A stretch of DNA of 64,000 nucleotides from CAIXZV01 sp963697365 (lineage in GTDB: Bacteria > Chloroflexota > Limnocylindria > Limnocylindrales > CSP1-4), in contig CAVONT010000005.1 of assembly GCA_963697365.1 (NCBI GenBank), forward strand, positions 1-64,000, written 5' to 3'. Shown here piece after piece: positions 9,306 to 19,231 of this stretch (position 1 is its first letter; each line of letters starts with the position of its first letter). Both the position numbers and the translations under genes were made by a program. The notes beneath the pieces were generated by a model. It had not been told where the DNA came from and searched no databases. It saw only the letters and a program-made list of their open reading frames with translations.

Positions 9306-10568
9306 ATGACAGAACCTGCCCCTGAACCCTCTGCGCTCGCCGCGGCTGCCACGCCGTTCGGCCTGCGACCTGCGCCGTCGGCGATCGCGCCGCGCGACGA
9401 ACGTCCGGGGATCGGAGGGCTGACCCCCGGCGAGCTGGCGGCCTGGTTCGCAGAGCACGGCCAGCCCGTCTACCGCGCGAAGCAGGTGCTCGACGCCGCC
9501 TGGCGGGGCCGGCAGACATCGTTCGCCGAGATCCTGACGCTCCCGGCGGCTCTCCGCGACGAGCTCGCCCGCGCCTTCCGGTTCGACACCGTCGAGGACA
9601 CCGAGATCCGTCTGACCGATGGGGGCCTGACGGAGAAGGCCGTCCACCGCCTCTCGGACGGCCTCCTGGTCGAGAGCGTCCTCATGCACTACCCGGCCCG
9701 GGATGCCTCGCGCGAGCGCCACACCCTGTGCATCAGTTCGCAGGCCGGCTGTGCCGTCGGCTGTCCGTTCTGCGCCACCGGTGAGCTGGGCATGGAGCGC
9801 GACCTCGAGGCCGCCGAGATCGTCGACCAGGTGCGACGGGCGGCGCGCAGCCTGGCCGCGGACGGGAGGCACCTGACCAACGTCGTGTTCATGGGCATGG
9901 GCGAGCCGCTCCTCAACCTGGATCGCGTCCTCGACGCCATCGCCGCCCTCAACGACCCGAAGCGGTTCGGGCTCGGCGCGCGGCACATCGCCGTGAGCAC
10001 GTCGGGCGTCGTGCCGGGCATCCGGCGCCTGACCGCCCTGGGTCCGCAGTTCACGCTCGCGATCTCGCTCCACGCCGCACGCAACCCGCTCCGGGATGTC
10101 CTCGTGCCGCTCAACCGGCGCTGGCCGGTGGAGGAGGTCGTCGCTTCCGCCCGCGAGCATGCCGAGGCCACGGGACGGCGCATCACGTACGAGGCCACGA
10201 TGATCGATGGCATCAACGACACGGACCTCGACGCAGACGCGATGGCCGAGCTGCTTCGTGGGGAGCTCGCCCACGTCAACCTGATCCCCATGAACCCGGT
10301 TGCGCACACGCCGTGGAGCGGCTCGCCGATCGCGCGTCTGGAGCGCTTCGCCGAGCGCCTCCGGGCGGCCGGGATCGCGACCACGATCCGCTTCAACCGG
10401 GGCACGGAGATCGGCGCCGCCTGCGGCCAGCTCGCCGCCGAGCATGCCGGCCAGCCCACACCCATCGTGGTCCAGCGCCGGCGCGAGCGACTGGTCGCGC
10501 AGAGTGCCGCTGCCCTCCGTGGCGAGCGCAGCGACGAGCCGGCTCCAGCCGGGATCGGAGAGGAATGA
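9306..10568 (+). CDS. rlmN: Dual-specificity 23S rRNA/tRNA A2 methyltransferase RlmN (radical SAM)
   Basis: 420 residues from ATG 9306; the same frame is open to an ATG at 9261 inside fmt, but 9306 leaves fmt its end. Makes 2-methyladenosine at 23S A2503 and tRNA A37. The SAM/iron-sulphur cluster motif C-x3-C-x2-C is C149, C153, C156 (CAVGCPFCATG). GMGEPLLNLD, AVSTSGVVPGI, LAISLHA, NLIPMNP and RGTEIGAACGQL are typical; the last contains the methyl-carrying Cys. A proline/alanine-rich N-terminal extension of about 30 residues is lineage-specific. Confidence 0.95.
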   Translation: MTEPAPEPSALAAAATPFGLRPAPSAIAPRDERPGIGGLTPGELAAWFAEHGQPVYRAKQVLDAAWRGRQTSFAEILTLPAALRDELARAFRFDTVEDTEIRLTDGGLTEKAVHRLSDGLLVESVLMHYPARDASRERHTLCISSQAGCAVGCPFCATGELGMERDLEAAEIVDQVRRAARSLAADGRHLTNVVFMGMGEPLLNLDRVLDAIAALNDPKRFGLGARHIAVSTSGVVPGIRRLTALGPQFTLAISLHAARNPLRDVLVPLNRRWPVEEVVASAREHAEATGRRITYEATMIDGINDTDLDADAMAELLRGELAHVNLIPMNPVAHTPWSGSPIARLERFAERLRAAGIATTIRFNRGTEIGAACGQLAAEHAGQPTPIVVQRRRERLVAQSAAALRGERSDEPAPAGIGEE

Positions 10569-11287
10569 CCACCGGCAGCCGGCGCCCGGCCAGCACCCTC
10601 ATCGCCGCGAGCATCCTGGACTCCGACTTCACCCGTCTCGGCGATGAGATCCGCCGTGCGGACGACGCAGGTGCCGACCGGATCCACCTCGACGTCATGG
10701 ACGGCCACTTCGTCCCCAACATCACGTTCGGCTGGAAGACCATCGAGGCCGTCCGCCGGGTCACGAGCCTGCCGTTCGATGCCCACCTCATGATCAGCGA
10801 GCCGGGCCGCTGGACCGAGCAGTTCCTCGACGCCGGCTGTGACTCGATCACCTTCCACGTGGAGGTCGAGGCTGCCCAGACGAGGCCGGCCCTCGAGCGC
10901 ATCCGGCGGGCGGGGCGTTCGGCGGGGCTGTCGGTGAAGCCCGGAACGCCGCTGGACGCCCTCGACGCCTACCGCGACCTGCTGGACATCATCCTCGTGA
11001 TGACGGTGGAGCCCGGGTTCGGCGGCCAGTCGTTCATGGCCGACGTCGCCGCTGCCAAGCTGGCCCCTGCGCGCGCGTGGCTGGACCCGGATGGGGCCTT
11101 CGAGGTGCAGGTGGACGGGGGCGGCCGTGCCGAGACCGCAGAGGCGATCGGGCATGGTGGGACGGACGTGATCGTGGTGGGCTCCGCCCTCTACCGGGCG
11201 CCCGACATGGCGGCGGCGGTGCGCCGCGTGCGTGAGATCGCGGACGCCGCCCGCACAGCAGCGCCGGCGCCCACGCCGGGCGGGTAG
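10565..11287 (+). CDS. rpe: Ribulose-phosphate 3-epimerase
   Basis: 240 residues. Interconverts ribulose-5-P and xylulose-5-P in the pentose phosphate/Calvin pathways. TIM-barrel motifs: IAASILDSDF, IHLDVMDGHFVPNITFG (metal His and Asp), PFDAHLMI, MTVEPGFGGQSF (catalytic Asp is usually in the next strand), QVDGGG and VVGSALY. ATG overlaps the rlmN stop (ATGA). Confidence 0.95.
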   Translation: MTTGSRRPASTLIAASILDSDFTRLGDEIRRADDAGADRIHLDVMDGHFVPNITFGWKTIEAVRRVTSLPFDAHLMISEPGRWTEQFLDAGCDSITFHVEVEAAQTRPALERIRRAGRSAGLSVKPGTPLDALDAYRDLLDIILVMTVEPGFGGQSFMADVAAAKLAPARAWLDPDGAFEVQVDGGGRAETAEAIGHGGTDVIVVGSALYRAPDMAAAVRRVREIADAARTAAPAPTPGG

Positions 11288-11298
11288 GGGACACCACC

Positions 11299-11760
11299 GT
11301 GCGTGCCCTGCTGCAGCGCGTCTCGCGAGCCGAGGTCAGCGTCGGCGAGCGCGTGACCGGCTCTATCGGCCCGGGACTGCTCGTGTTCCTGGGCGTGGGT
11401 GTTGGGGACGACGACGCGACGGCGGACTGGGTCGCGCGCCGGATCTGCGAGCTGCGGATCTTCCAGGACGACGAGGGCAGGACGAACCGCTCGCTGCTCG
11501 ACGTCGATGGCGAGGTGCTCGTCGTCAGCCAGTTCACGCTCTACGCGGACATCCGTCGGGGTCGCCGGCCCGGCTTCACCGGCGCGGCCTCTCCCGCACT
11601 TGCCAAGGTGCTCTGGCTGCGCGTCGCAGCGGGCCTGGAGGTCGAGGGCGTGAAGCGCGTGGAGCTGGGCGAGTTCGGCGCGGAGATGGCCGTCGAGCTC
11701 GTGAACGACGGCCCGTTCACCATCTGGCTCGACACGGCCGACCGCACAGCTTCGGCGTAG
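11299..11760 (+). CDS. dtd: D-aminoacyl-tRNA deacylase
   Basis: 153 residues, GTG start 11 bases after rpe. Hydrolyses D-amino acids and Gly mischarged on tRNA, protecting translation. Family motifs: MRALLQRVSRAEVSV at the N-terminus, SQFTLYAD with the active-site Thr/Ser region, and a C-terminal NDGPFTIWLD in which the Gly-Pro pair is the cross-subunit proofreading motif. Phe after the Pro is a conservative variation of the common Val. Confidence 0.93.
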   Translation: MRALLQRVSRAEVSVGERVTGSIGPGLLVFLGVGVGDDDATADWVARRICELRIFQDDEGRTNRSLLDVDGEVLVVSQFTLYADIRRGRRPGFTGAASPALAKVLWLRVAAGLEVEGVKRVELGEFGAEMAVELVNDGPFTIWLDTADRTASA

Positions 11761-11852
11761 GCTGACCGCTGCCGGTGGTGATGCAGCAGGGGGTCACCCG
11801 GGTCCGCACGACCGCCAGCGGCCCACGACACGACCGCCGGAGGACACACGAA

Positions 11853-11878
11853 AAGCCGGCCGCCTGCGCGACCGGCTT
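11853..11878 (-). terminator. Rho-independent-like terminator of rpmB
   Basis: On the minus strand, 22 bases beyond the rpmB stop, the hairpin AAGCCGG(t)CGC-loop-GCG(g)CCGGCTT is followed by TTC. Stem of about 10 pairs with one mismatch. It also lies beyond the dtd stop, so it may serve both convergent genes. Confidence 0.65.
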
Positions 11879-11900
11879 GCATCCCGGACCGGTTGAGGGT

Positions 11901-12101
11901 CTAGCGGGCGCCCTTGGTGGCGGTCCGACGACAGCGCGTGCAGACGAGCGCCTTCTCGGGCGCCCCGTTCTTGCCGGTCAGCGTCGTGACCTGGAGGTTC
12001 GGCTGGTAGCGGCGGTGTGCGCGGACGCGGTTCATTCCCGACGACTGCGGGTTGAATCCACCCATCGACACCTTGCCGCAAACGGCGCAGCTGCGAGCCA
12101 T
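11901..12101 (-). CDS. rpmB: 50S ribosomal protein L28 (zinc-binding form)
   Basis: 66 residues on the minus strand, ATG at 12101. It begins MARSCAVCGKVSMGGFN and has two Cys-x2-Cys pairs (C5/C8 and C54/C57, the latter in ALVCTRCRRT), the C+ zinc-ribbon form of L28. The HRRYQPNLQ segment is typical. It is convergent with dtd and divergent from the Asp23/FakA genes, the position commonly seen for rpmB beside this pair. Confidence 0.95.
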   Translation of the reverse strand: MARSCAVCGKVSMGGFNPQSSGMNRVRAHRRYQPNLQVTTLTGKNGAPEKALVCTRCRRTATKGAR

Positions 12102-12265
12102 GGTCTGGTGGTGATCCTCTGCAAGGGGCCGTGGACGAGCGCACACCGACAGACCGGTGTGAGCGGGGTGGTATCGTAGCACAGCCTCCGGCGCCGACCC
12201 GGAGCCAAGTCGACGCCCGCCGGGCATCCGGCGGGAGCCCCGTCCTCGAGGAGGTCGCCGCTCGC

Positions 12266-12697
12266 GTGTCCGATCCGATTCCCGGCCGTTTGATCGTCAC
12301 GCGTCGCGCCATCCGGGAGCTGGTCCGCACCGCGGTGGTCTCCAGCTACGGCGTGACAGGCTTCGCAGCGGGTGGCCCCGTCCGGCGTGTCCTGGAGCGG
12401 GTGGGCCTCGCGCACCCGGGCCTGCGGGTCGAGATCGAGCCGCGGCTCGTCGTCCACCTCCGCCTCACGGTCGCCTACGGCCTCCCCATTGCAGAGGTCG
12501 CGCGCCAGGTCGAGTCGTCCGTCCGCTGGACCCTGCGCAATGCGCTGGGACGCGAGCCTGACGAGGTCACCATCTGCATCGGCAGCCTCGTCCACCAGCA
12601 GCTCGGCGGCGTCCGGGACGGCGCGGCTGCGGCCGGCGCCGGGACCAACGAGCCTGGACCGTCGGACCTCGCAGCGAGCGGGACGGACGTCGCCTGA
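12266..12697 (+). CDS. Asp23/Gls24 family envelope stress protein
   Basis: 143 residues from GTG 12266, chosen because GAGGAGG (12248-12254) lies just upstream; the frame is open further 5'. The Asp23 domain begins GRLIVTRRAIRELVRTAVV, then SYGVTGFA, a strand LVVHLRLTVAYG and a helix IAEVARQVESSVRWTL. Asp23 proteins form cytoplasmic or membrane-anchored assemblies linked to cell-envelope stress. Its stop and the next ATG share a base (TGATG), and it pairs with the FakA-like gene as in many Gram-positives. Confidence 0.85.
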   Translation: MSDPIPGRLIVTRRAIRELVRTAVVSSYGVTGFAAGGPVRRVLERVGLAHPGLRVEIEPRLVVHLRLTVAYGLPIAEVARQVESSVRWTLRNALGREPDEVTICIGSLVHQQLGGVRDGAAAAGAGTNEPGPSDLAASGTDVA

Positions 12698-14459
12698 TGC
12701 CGCGCCACTCCTGTGACGGCGCGGGCCTCCTCGCCGCCCTCCGTGCCGCCGTCGCCCGCCTCGAGGCCAACGTCGACGAGGTCAACTCGCTCAACGTCTT
12801 TCCCGTCCCGGACGGCGACACCGGCACCAACATGCTTGCCACCGTGCGCGCCGCGCTGGACGAGGCGGACAAGGTCGGGCCGGGCGGCGATGCGGAGCGG
12901 ATCGCCCAGGCGGTGAGCTTCGGCGCGCTCATGGGTGCCCGCGGCAACTCCGGGGTGATCACCAGCCAGATCCTCGCGGGCATGGCCCACGGCCTCACCG
13001 GCAAGCGCCGTTTCAACGGTCTCGATCTCGCGTATGCGCTCGAGGCCGGCACCAAGAAGGCGTATGGCGCCGTCGCCAAGCCCGTCGAGGGCACGATCCT
13101 CACCGTCATCCGCGAGGCATCCGCCGCCGCCGTCGTCGCGGCCGAGCGTGACAACAGCGCGGTGGCCGTGCTGGCAGCCGCGGTCGACGCGGCCGAGAAG
13201 GCCGTCGCCAAGACCCCGTCCCTGCTGCCGATCCTGCGCGAGGCCCACGTCGTTGACTCGGGCGGCCAGGGACTGTTCCGACTGCTCCAGGGGGCCCTCG
13301 AGGCCGCCCGCGGCCGGGATGCTGCCGTGGCATCGTCCCCTGCTGCCGCACCGGCCGCGCCGCGCCCGATGCCGTCGGCCGCCCCGTCGGCCGAGGAGAC
13401 CGCCTTCGGCTACGAGACCGTCTACCTGCTCCGGGCGAACGTGGGCCACGCGCTCGACGTGCCCGCGATCCAGGCGCATCTCGAGTCCATCGGGGACTCG
13501 GTGCTGGTTGCCGGCGACGCGCACATGGTGAAGGTCCACGTCCACAACGACCGCCCCGACGCCGTCATCGCGTACGGCCTCGGCCTCGGGACGCTGTCGC
13601 GGATCACCATCGAGAACCTCGACAACCAGGCCCACGATGTCCGCGAGGCGAAGGCAGCCGCGTTCGTCGGCGAGGAGGGCGGTCAACGGACCGGCCAGGT
13701 CGCGACCTCGGTCCTGCTCGCCCAGGCCGGCGCGGTGGCTGCGGGCGCGGCGGAGTCCAGCGGCGCGCCCACGCGCATGCCCCTTGGTGTCGTGTGCGTG
13801 GCGCCCTCGGACGGGCTCGCGGCGATCCTCGAGGACACCGGCCGCGCACTTCCGGGAGTTCGGCGCGTTCCGGATCGTCCGGGGAGGCCAGACGGCCAAC
13901 CCCTCCACCGGCGAGCTGCTCGAGGCGGTGCGGGCCACCCAGGCCGATGAGCTGCTGATCCTCCCGAACAATCCCAACGTCATCCTGGCCGCGCGGCAGG
14001 TCGCCTCCATGACGGACCGGGTGGTCCACGTCGTGCCCACCCGCAACTGCGCCGAAGGCGTGGCCGCACTGTTCGAGCTCGACCCGGGCAGGGCAGCCGC
14101 AAGCCAACGCCGCCGGCATGACGGAGGCGGGCCGGAGCCTCCAGACGCTGCAGGTGACCGAGGCCGTGCGCGATGCCACCGTGTCGGGCCACAAGGTGCG
14201 CAAGGGCCAGACCATCGTGCTCGATCCTGACGACGGCCTGCTGGCGGTCGACAACGACAGCATGAAGGCCGTGCTCGCCGCCTTCGCCCGCCTGGCACCC
14301 GGCTTCGCGCTGATCACCGTCTACTACGGCGAGGACGCCACCCTCGACGAGGCCGAGGACCTCGCCCAGCGCATCCGCGAGGCGGCGCCGGGCCTGGAGG
14401 ACGTCGTTCTCGCCCATGGTGGCCAGCCCCACTACCGGTACCTGATCTCCGCCGAGTGA
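12697..14459 (+). CDS. fakA: DAK2-domain fatty-acid-kinase-like protein (FakA/YloV), frameshifted
   Basis: About 586 residues when extra bases near 13852 and 14102 are skipped. The N-terminal DAK2/DhaL nucleotide domain shows NSLNVFPVPDGDTGTNM (metal-binding Asp residues) and MGARGNSGVITSQIL. The middle domain contains HVHNDRP and the C-terminal DegV-like part has FRIVRGGQTANPST and LPNNPNVILAA. In Firmicutes FakA phosphorylates fatty acids bound to FakB, feeding PlsX/PlsY; plsX lies 7 kb downstream. No FakB (DegV) gene is seen in the window. The stop overlaps recG (GTGA). Confidence 0.85.
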
Positions 14460-16730
14460 GCGAGCGCAGGCGGGCCGCCACGCCGAAGGCCGGCCGATCG
14501 CTTCGGCCGCCGGCGTCCGTCCCTGCTCCGGCCAACGTGGGCGCCCTCCTCGCGGCGCCGCTCGCCCAATCAGGCATCGGCCAGCTCACGGCGCTCCGGC
14601 GCCCGGCCCGGCGGCTGGGTGTCGAGACCGTCCGCCAGCTCCTCTTCCACCTCCCGCGCCGGTACGACGACCTGCGCGAGATGCAGACCCTGGGTGCCCT
14701 GCGCTCGCTGGACGACGGCACCGTCGCGTCAGCCGACGTCATCGTCGAGGACGTGCAGCGTGCAGCAGACCTGGCGCAAGCGCGTGCAGGTTGCCAACGC
14801 CGTGTTGCGCGACGGCACGGGAGTCGCGCGGGCCACCTGGTACGGACGCCAGTTCATCGAGCGCCGGATCCAGCCGGGGGACCGGATCCTCGTGTCCGGC
14901 CGGATCAAGCACCGCAACGGCCTGGTCGTGTTCGAGGGCCCCGATTTCCAACGTGCCGATGCTGTCGACCTGCTCCATGTCGGACGGATCGTGCCCGTGT
15001 ACCGGCTCACCGCCGGCCTCACCGCGAAGCGCCTGCGGGCGGCCATGCGCACCGCCCTCGACGTCGCCGGCTCGCAGTACCCCGAGTACCTCCCGCCCGA
15101 GGTCATCCGGGAGCATCGCCTGCCCTCGATCGCGACGACCCTCGAGGCGGCTCACTATCCGTCGGACTTCGATGCCCGCGACGATGCGCTGCGCCGGCTC
15201 GCCTTCGACGAGCTGCTCGCGCTGCAGCTGGGCATGGTGGGGCGGCGGCGGGCACGTGGCCGCTCGACCACCGAGGCCGTCCGTGTCGAGCCCGTCGATG
15301 ATGCCCGCGTCCGGGTCGCCATCGCCGCCGCCATCTCGCGCAAGCTCGGCCACGAGGTCGCGCTCACGGCCGACCAGGAGCAGGCGATCGGGGAGATCGG
15401 GGCCGACCTCGCCCGGTCGACGCCGATGCTCCGGCTCGTCCAGGGGGATGTCGGCTCCGGCAAGACCGCGGTGGCGGCGTGGGCGCTTGCCGCGGCGGCC
15501 CTCGCCGGACGCCAGGGCGCGCTGCTTGCCCCGACGGACCTGCTCGCGAGGCAGCATGCCGTCACCATCAGCGACCTGCTCGCGGACATCGGCATCCCGG
15601 TCGTGCTGCTGACGGGGTCGCTGTCCGCCGAGGGACGCCGCAACGCCTACGAGGCGATCGCGACGGGCCAGGCGCCCATCGTGGTGGGCACCCACGCGAT
15701 CCTCGTGGACAAGGTGGCCTTCGCGGACCTCGCGCTCGCCGTCGTGGACGAGCAGCACCGGTTCGGCGTGGAGCAGCGGGGTGCCCTCGAGGCCAAGGCG
15801 TCCCAGCAGCCGCACGTGCTCCTGATGACCGCCACGCCGATCCCGCGCACCCTGGGACAGGTGCTCTACGCGGACCTGGACGTGTCGACCCTGCGGACGC
15901 CCCCAGCCGGCCGGATCGCCGTCCGCACGGGGATCCGCCGCCCCGCCGACCTGGATGGAACGTGGCGGCGGGTGCGCGACGAGGCGGCCCTGGGCCATCG
16001 GACGTTCGTCGTGGTGCCACGGATCGGCCCGGAGGCGTCGAAGGCCGGGGACGAGGAGACTGGCTGGGCCGGCGACGAGGCGCTTCCCGACGAGGAGCTC
16101 GAGGAGGTCTGGGCAGCGGCCGCCGAGGCTGAGTACGAGCGCCTGACAGGACTCCTTGCGCCGCTGCGCGTGGGTCTCGTCCACGGCCGGATGAAGCCCG
16201 CGGACCGCGATCTCGTGATGGCGGCGTTCCGTGATGGCGGTCTCGACGTGCTTGTCGGGACGACGGTGGTCGAGGTCGGCGTGGACGTCCCGCAGGCGAC
16301 GCTGATGCTGATCGAGGGTGCGGAGCGTTTCGGCCTCGCCCAGCTCCACCAGCTCCGCGGACGGGTGGGGCGGGGGACCGACGCCTCCTTCTGCGTCCTC
16401 GTGAGCGATGCCGCCGAGGGCACCACCGAGTACGAGCGCCTCAAGGCGGTGGCATCGACGAGCGACGGCTTCGAGCTCGCGGAGAAGGACTTCGAGCTGC
16501 GCCGCGAGGGCGACGTCCTCGGCCTGGCCCAGAGCGGGCTCCCGCGGCTCAGGGTCGCCACCCTCGCGAGCCAGGCGCACCGCGAGCTCGCAACCCGCGC
16601 ACGGTCGGATGCCGAGGCCCTGCTCGGTGACGAGGCGTCGGTGGAGCGGAGCCACCCCGACCTCCACGGGGAGCTCGTGGACGGGTGGCTGGCCGGCGTG
16701 TACCAGGGCGATCCCGCGAGTGCCGCCTGA
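14456..16730 (+). CDS. recG: ATP-dependent DNA helicase RecG, frameshifted
   Basis: About 757 residues with one extra base skipped near 14759. Branch-migration helicase for stalled forks and Holliday junctions. An OB/wedge domain (VANAVLRDGTGVARATWYG, RILVSGRI) precedes the SF2 core: Walker A GDVGSGKTAVA near residue 330, DEQHRFGVEQR (motif II), LLMTATPIPRTL (motif III) and QLRGRVGRG (motif VI). The C-terminal TSDGFELAEKDFELRREGD is the RecG signature. An acidic insert (GDEETGWAGDEALPDEELEE) interrupts helicase domain 2. Confidence 0.92.
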
Positions 16731-17323
16731 TGGCTGACGCCGGGCGCGTGATCGCCGGCTCCGCGCGGGGCGTGCGGCTTGCAGCGCCCGGTCCCGGCAC
16801 GCGTCCACTCACGGACCGTGTGAAGCAGACGCTGTTCGCGGTTCTCGAGCCGGAGCTCGAGGATGCGCTGGTGCTGGACCTGTTCGCGGGCTCCGGTGCC
16901 GGCGGGATCGAGGCGCTCAGCCGGGGCGCGGCGAGGGCGGTGTTCGTCGAGAAGGATGCGGGTGCCGTGCGCGTGATCCACGAGAACCTGCGGCGGACGC
17001 GGCTGGAGGCCGTTGCGCGCGTCGTCCGGCGCGACGCCCTCGCATGGCTGGCCGATGCCTCGGGCGCCGCAGCGTACGGCCCCTTCGACCTCGTCGTCTG
17101 CGACCCGCCGTACGCGGATGTCGCGTCGCTCGTGCGCGCGCTCGAGCAGGTTTCGGCGCACGTCCGGCCTGGCGGGCTCGTTGTGGCGAAGCACTTCTGG
17201 CGGGATGCACCGCCGGCACTGATCGGGCTGCTAGCATCGGAGCGGGAGCGCCGCTTCGGTGAGACGGCCCTGACGTTCTACCGCCGCGGGGACCCGGCGG
17301 GCGATGGAGGTGCGCACGCGTGA
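16730..17323 (+). CDS. rsmD: 16S rRNA (guanine966-N2)-methyltransferase
   Basis: 198 residues; ATG shares a base with the recG stop. Motif I is VLDLFAGSGAGGIEALSRG (SAM binding) and motif IV is VCDPPYAD, the N2-methyltransferase catalytic loop. The opening RVIAGSARG-x-x-L and the RPLTDRVKQTLF segment are diagnostic for RsmD. It directly precedes coaD (GTGA overlap), the usual rsmD-coaD pair. Confidence 0.95.
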   Translation: MADAGRVIAGSARGVRLAAPGPGTRPLTDRVKQTLFAVLEPELEDALVLDLFAGSGAGGIEALSRGAARAVFVEKDAGAVRVIHENLRRTRLEAVARVVRRDALAWLADASGAAAYGPFDLVVCDPPYADVASLVRALEQVSAHVRPGGLVVAKHFWRDAPPALIGLLASERERRFGETALTFYRRGDPAGDGGAHA

Positions 17324-17817
17324 AGGTCGCGGTCTATCCGGGCTCGTTCGACCCGATCACCAACGGCCACGTGGACATCATCCGGCGCGCAGGCCACGTG
17401 TTCGACCGGGTCGTCGTCGCGGTGCTCGGCAACCCTCGCAAGTCGCCACTGCTGCCCGCAGACGAGCGCGCCGCCATCATCCGGTCGGTGGTCGCCGACG
17501 ATCCCGATCTTGCCCGCGTCGTCGAGGTCCGCTCGTTCGACGGGTTGACGGTCGAGTTCTGCCGCGAGGTTGGCGCGTCGTTCCTCGTCCGCGGCCTGCG
17601 CGCCATCGCGGACTTCGACACCGAGTTGCAGCTGGCGCACAACAACCAGCGCCTGGCGCCGGACATCGACACCGTGCTCTTCATGACCAGCCTCGAGCAC
17701 AGCTACATCTCGTCGAGCCTGGTGAAGGAGATCGCGCTCTTCGGTGGGGATGTCCAGCCGATGCTCCCGCCCGCCGCCGAAGCCGCGTTGGCACTCGCTC
17801 TCGCGGGCCGCAGGTAG
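17320..17817 (+). CDS. coaD: Phosphopantetheine adenylyltransferase
   Basis: 165 residues, GTG start. Transfers AMP to 4'-phosphopantetheine, the penultimate step to CoA. The nucleotidyltransferase motif is YPGSFDPITNGHVDII (TxGH/NGHxD), with VRGLRAIADFDTELQLAHNN and SYISSSLVKEI (the ISSTxVR motif, here ISSSLV). Length is exactly that of the family. Confidence 0.95.
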   Translation: MKVAVYPGSFDPITNGHVDIIRRAGHVFDRVVVAVLGNPRKSPLLPADERAAIIRSVVADDPDLARVVEVRSFDGLTVEFCREVGASFLVRGLRAIADFDTELQLAHNNQRLAPDIDTVLFMTSLEHSYISSSLVKEIALFGGDVQPMLPPAAEAALALALAGRR

Positions 17818-17949
17818 GCGGTCACGCCGCTGCCGGCGTACGGGCACCCGGGCCTCGAACGCGCCGCGGACGGCACTGGCCGAGCCGCCCGACCGTGCCA
17901 TAATCCTCCCGACCGCCCCGCCGGGGCGTGAGACCAGGGGAGGCCCCCG

Positions 17950-18513
17950 CTGGACATCATCTTTCTGGTCGAGCGGCTCGAGTCGCTGATCGCGAACGGC
18001 AAGCCTCTGCCGCTGACCCGCAATGCCATCATCGACCGCGATGCCGCGCTCAACCTCATCGACGAGCTGCGCGTTGCCGTGCCCGAGGAGGTCCGCGCCG
18101 CCAAACGGATCAACCAGGAGGGCGAGCGGATCATCGAGAAGGCGCAGGAGGAGGCGGAGCGCATCGTCGCGCGCGCCCAGGAGCAGGCGGCCTACCTCAT
18201 CGGGGAGCGCGGCCTCACGGAGGCGGCCGAGGACGAGAGTCGCCGGATCATCGCCGATGCCGAGGCCGATGCGACCGATGTCCGCGCCGGCGCCGACGAC
18301 TATGCCTCTGGCGTCCTCGCCACCCTCGAGGCCTCGGTCAGCTCCACGCTCACCCAGATCGAGCGGGGGATCCAGATGCTCGACGAGCGGCGGGCCACGT
18401 ACCAGCCGGCGGTGCCCGAAGCGCCACTCGCCTACGGCGATGACGCCTACGCACCGGTCGCCGAGTACGACGAGGACGAGGAAGAGGGAGCTTCGCCGGC
18501 CGGTCGGCGATGA
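17950..18513 (+). CDS. Coiled-coil cell-division-type protein (DivIVA/ATPase-like), probable CTG start
   Basis: 187 residues. It opens LDIIFLVERLESLIANGK, then PLTRNAIIDRDAALNLIDEL, then EEVRAAKRI and a long Ala/Glu-rich coiled coil (about residues 50-130), ending in an acidic tail. Homologues beside DUF177/rpmF in Chloroflexota and Actinobacteria, as I recall them, start with MDII-x-L-V; here the codon at that place is CTG (17950), 6 bases after GGGGAGG (17937-17943). The first in-frame GTG or ATG lies over 110 bases downstream, inside the conserved part. No ATPase motif is visible; a septum or envelope scaffold role is inferred. Confidence 0.7.
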   Translation: MDIIFLVERLESLIANGKPLPLTRNAIIDRDAALNLIDELRVAVPEEVRAAKRINQEGERIIEKAQEEAERIVARAQEQAAYLIGERGLTEAAEDESRRIIADAEADATDVRAGADDYASGVLATLEASVSSTLTQIERGIQMLDERRATYQPAVPEAPLAYGDDAYAPVAEYDEDEEEGASPAGRR

Positions 18514-19103
18514 GCCACGACGGGCGGCCAACGTACCCGGTGGACCCCAGTGGCGACCCGCTGACCTTCGCTCTGTCCGGCCTCATGGCCGAAGCACCCG
18601 GCACCGTCCGCGAGTATCCGCTTGGTCCGGTCGAGGTCGAGATCGACGAGGACGTGACGCTCGGTCGCCCGGTCACCGGCCAGGTGAGGCTCTCCCGGAC
18701 GAACCGGGGCCTCATCGTGGATGCGACGGTCACCACCACGATGGCGGGGGAGTGCGCGCGCTGCCTGCGGCCGGTCGAGGTGCCCGTGGACGCACGGATC
18801 GAGGAGGAGGTGCTGCCCTCGATCGATCTCGCGTCCGGCCAGCCCGTCCCGCTCGAGGAGGATGCCGATCCCGAGGCGCCCCGCCTCACCGACCACCACG
18901 AGCTCGAGCTCCGGCCCCTGGTGGCCGAGGCGGTCAGTCTCCAGGAGCCGATCGCCTTCCTCTGCCAGCCCGACTGCCCGGGCCTCTGCCCGGAGTGCGG
19001 CGAGCGCAACGAGCCCGGCCACGGCCATGGCGATGGCCCCATCGATCCGCGCCTCGAGGCCCTTCGGGCGTTCCGGTTCGACGCGGACGACGAGAACGGG
19101 TAA
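18510..19103 (+). CDS. yceD: YceD/DUF177 family protein
   Basis: 197 residues, ATGA overlap with the preceding gene. DUF177 proteins lie immediately upstream of rpmF across bacteria and affect 23S rRNA accumulation. Features: LVDATVTTTMAGECARCLRP-like strand with Cys-x2-Cys, an acidic middle (LEEDADPEAPRLTDHHELEL) and the C-terminal zinc-like pair CQPDCPGLCPECGERN. The stop codon TAA overlaps a possible -10 (TAAACT, 19101-19106) for rpmF. Confidence 0.88.
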   Translation: MSHDGRPTYPVDPSGDPLTFALSGLMAEAPGTVREYPLGPVEVEIDEDVTLGRPVTGQVRLSRTNRGLIVDATVTTTMAGECARCLRPVEVPVDARIEEEVLPSIDLASGQPVPLEEDADPEAPRLTDHHELELRPLVAEAVSLQEPIAFLCQPDCPGLCPECGERNEPGHGHGDGPIDPRLEALRAFRFDADDENG

Positions 19104-19231
19104 ACTCCCCGCTCGGCCCCACGTCCTGCGGCGGCGCGTCAGCGCGCCCCGAAGGTGCGGGCAACACGACCTAGACCGCCACGCGGGCGCGCCCGCGCGC
19201 GCAACCGATCGAATGAGGAGCAAAGACCGAC

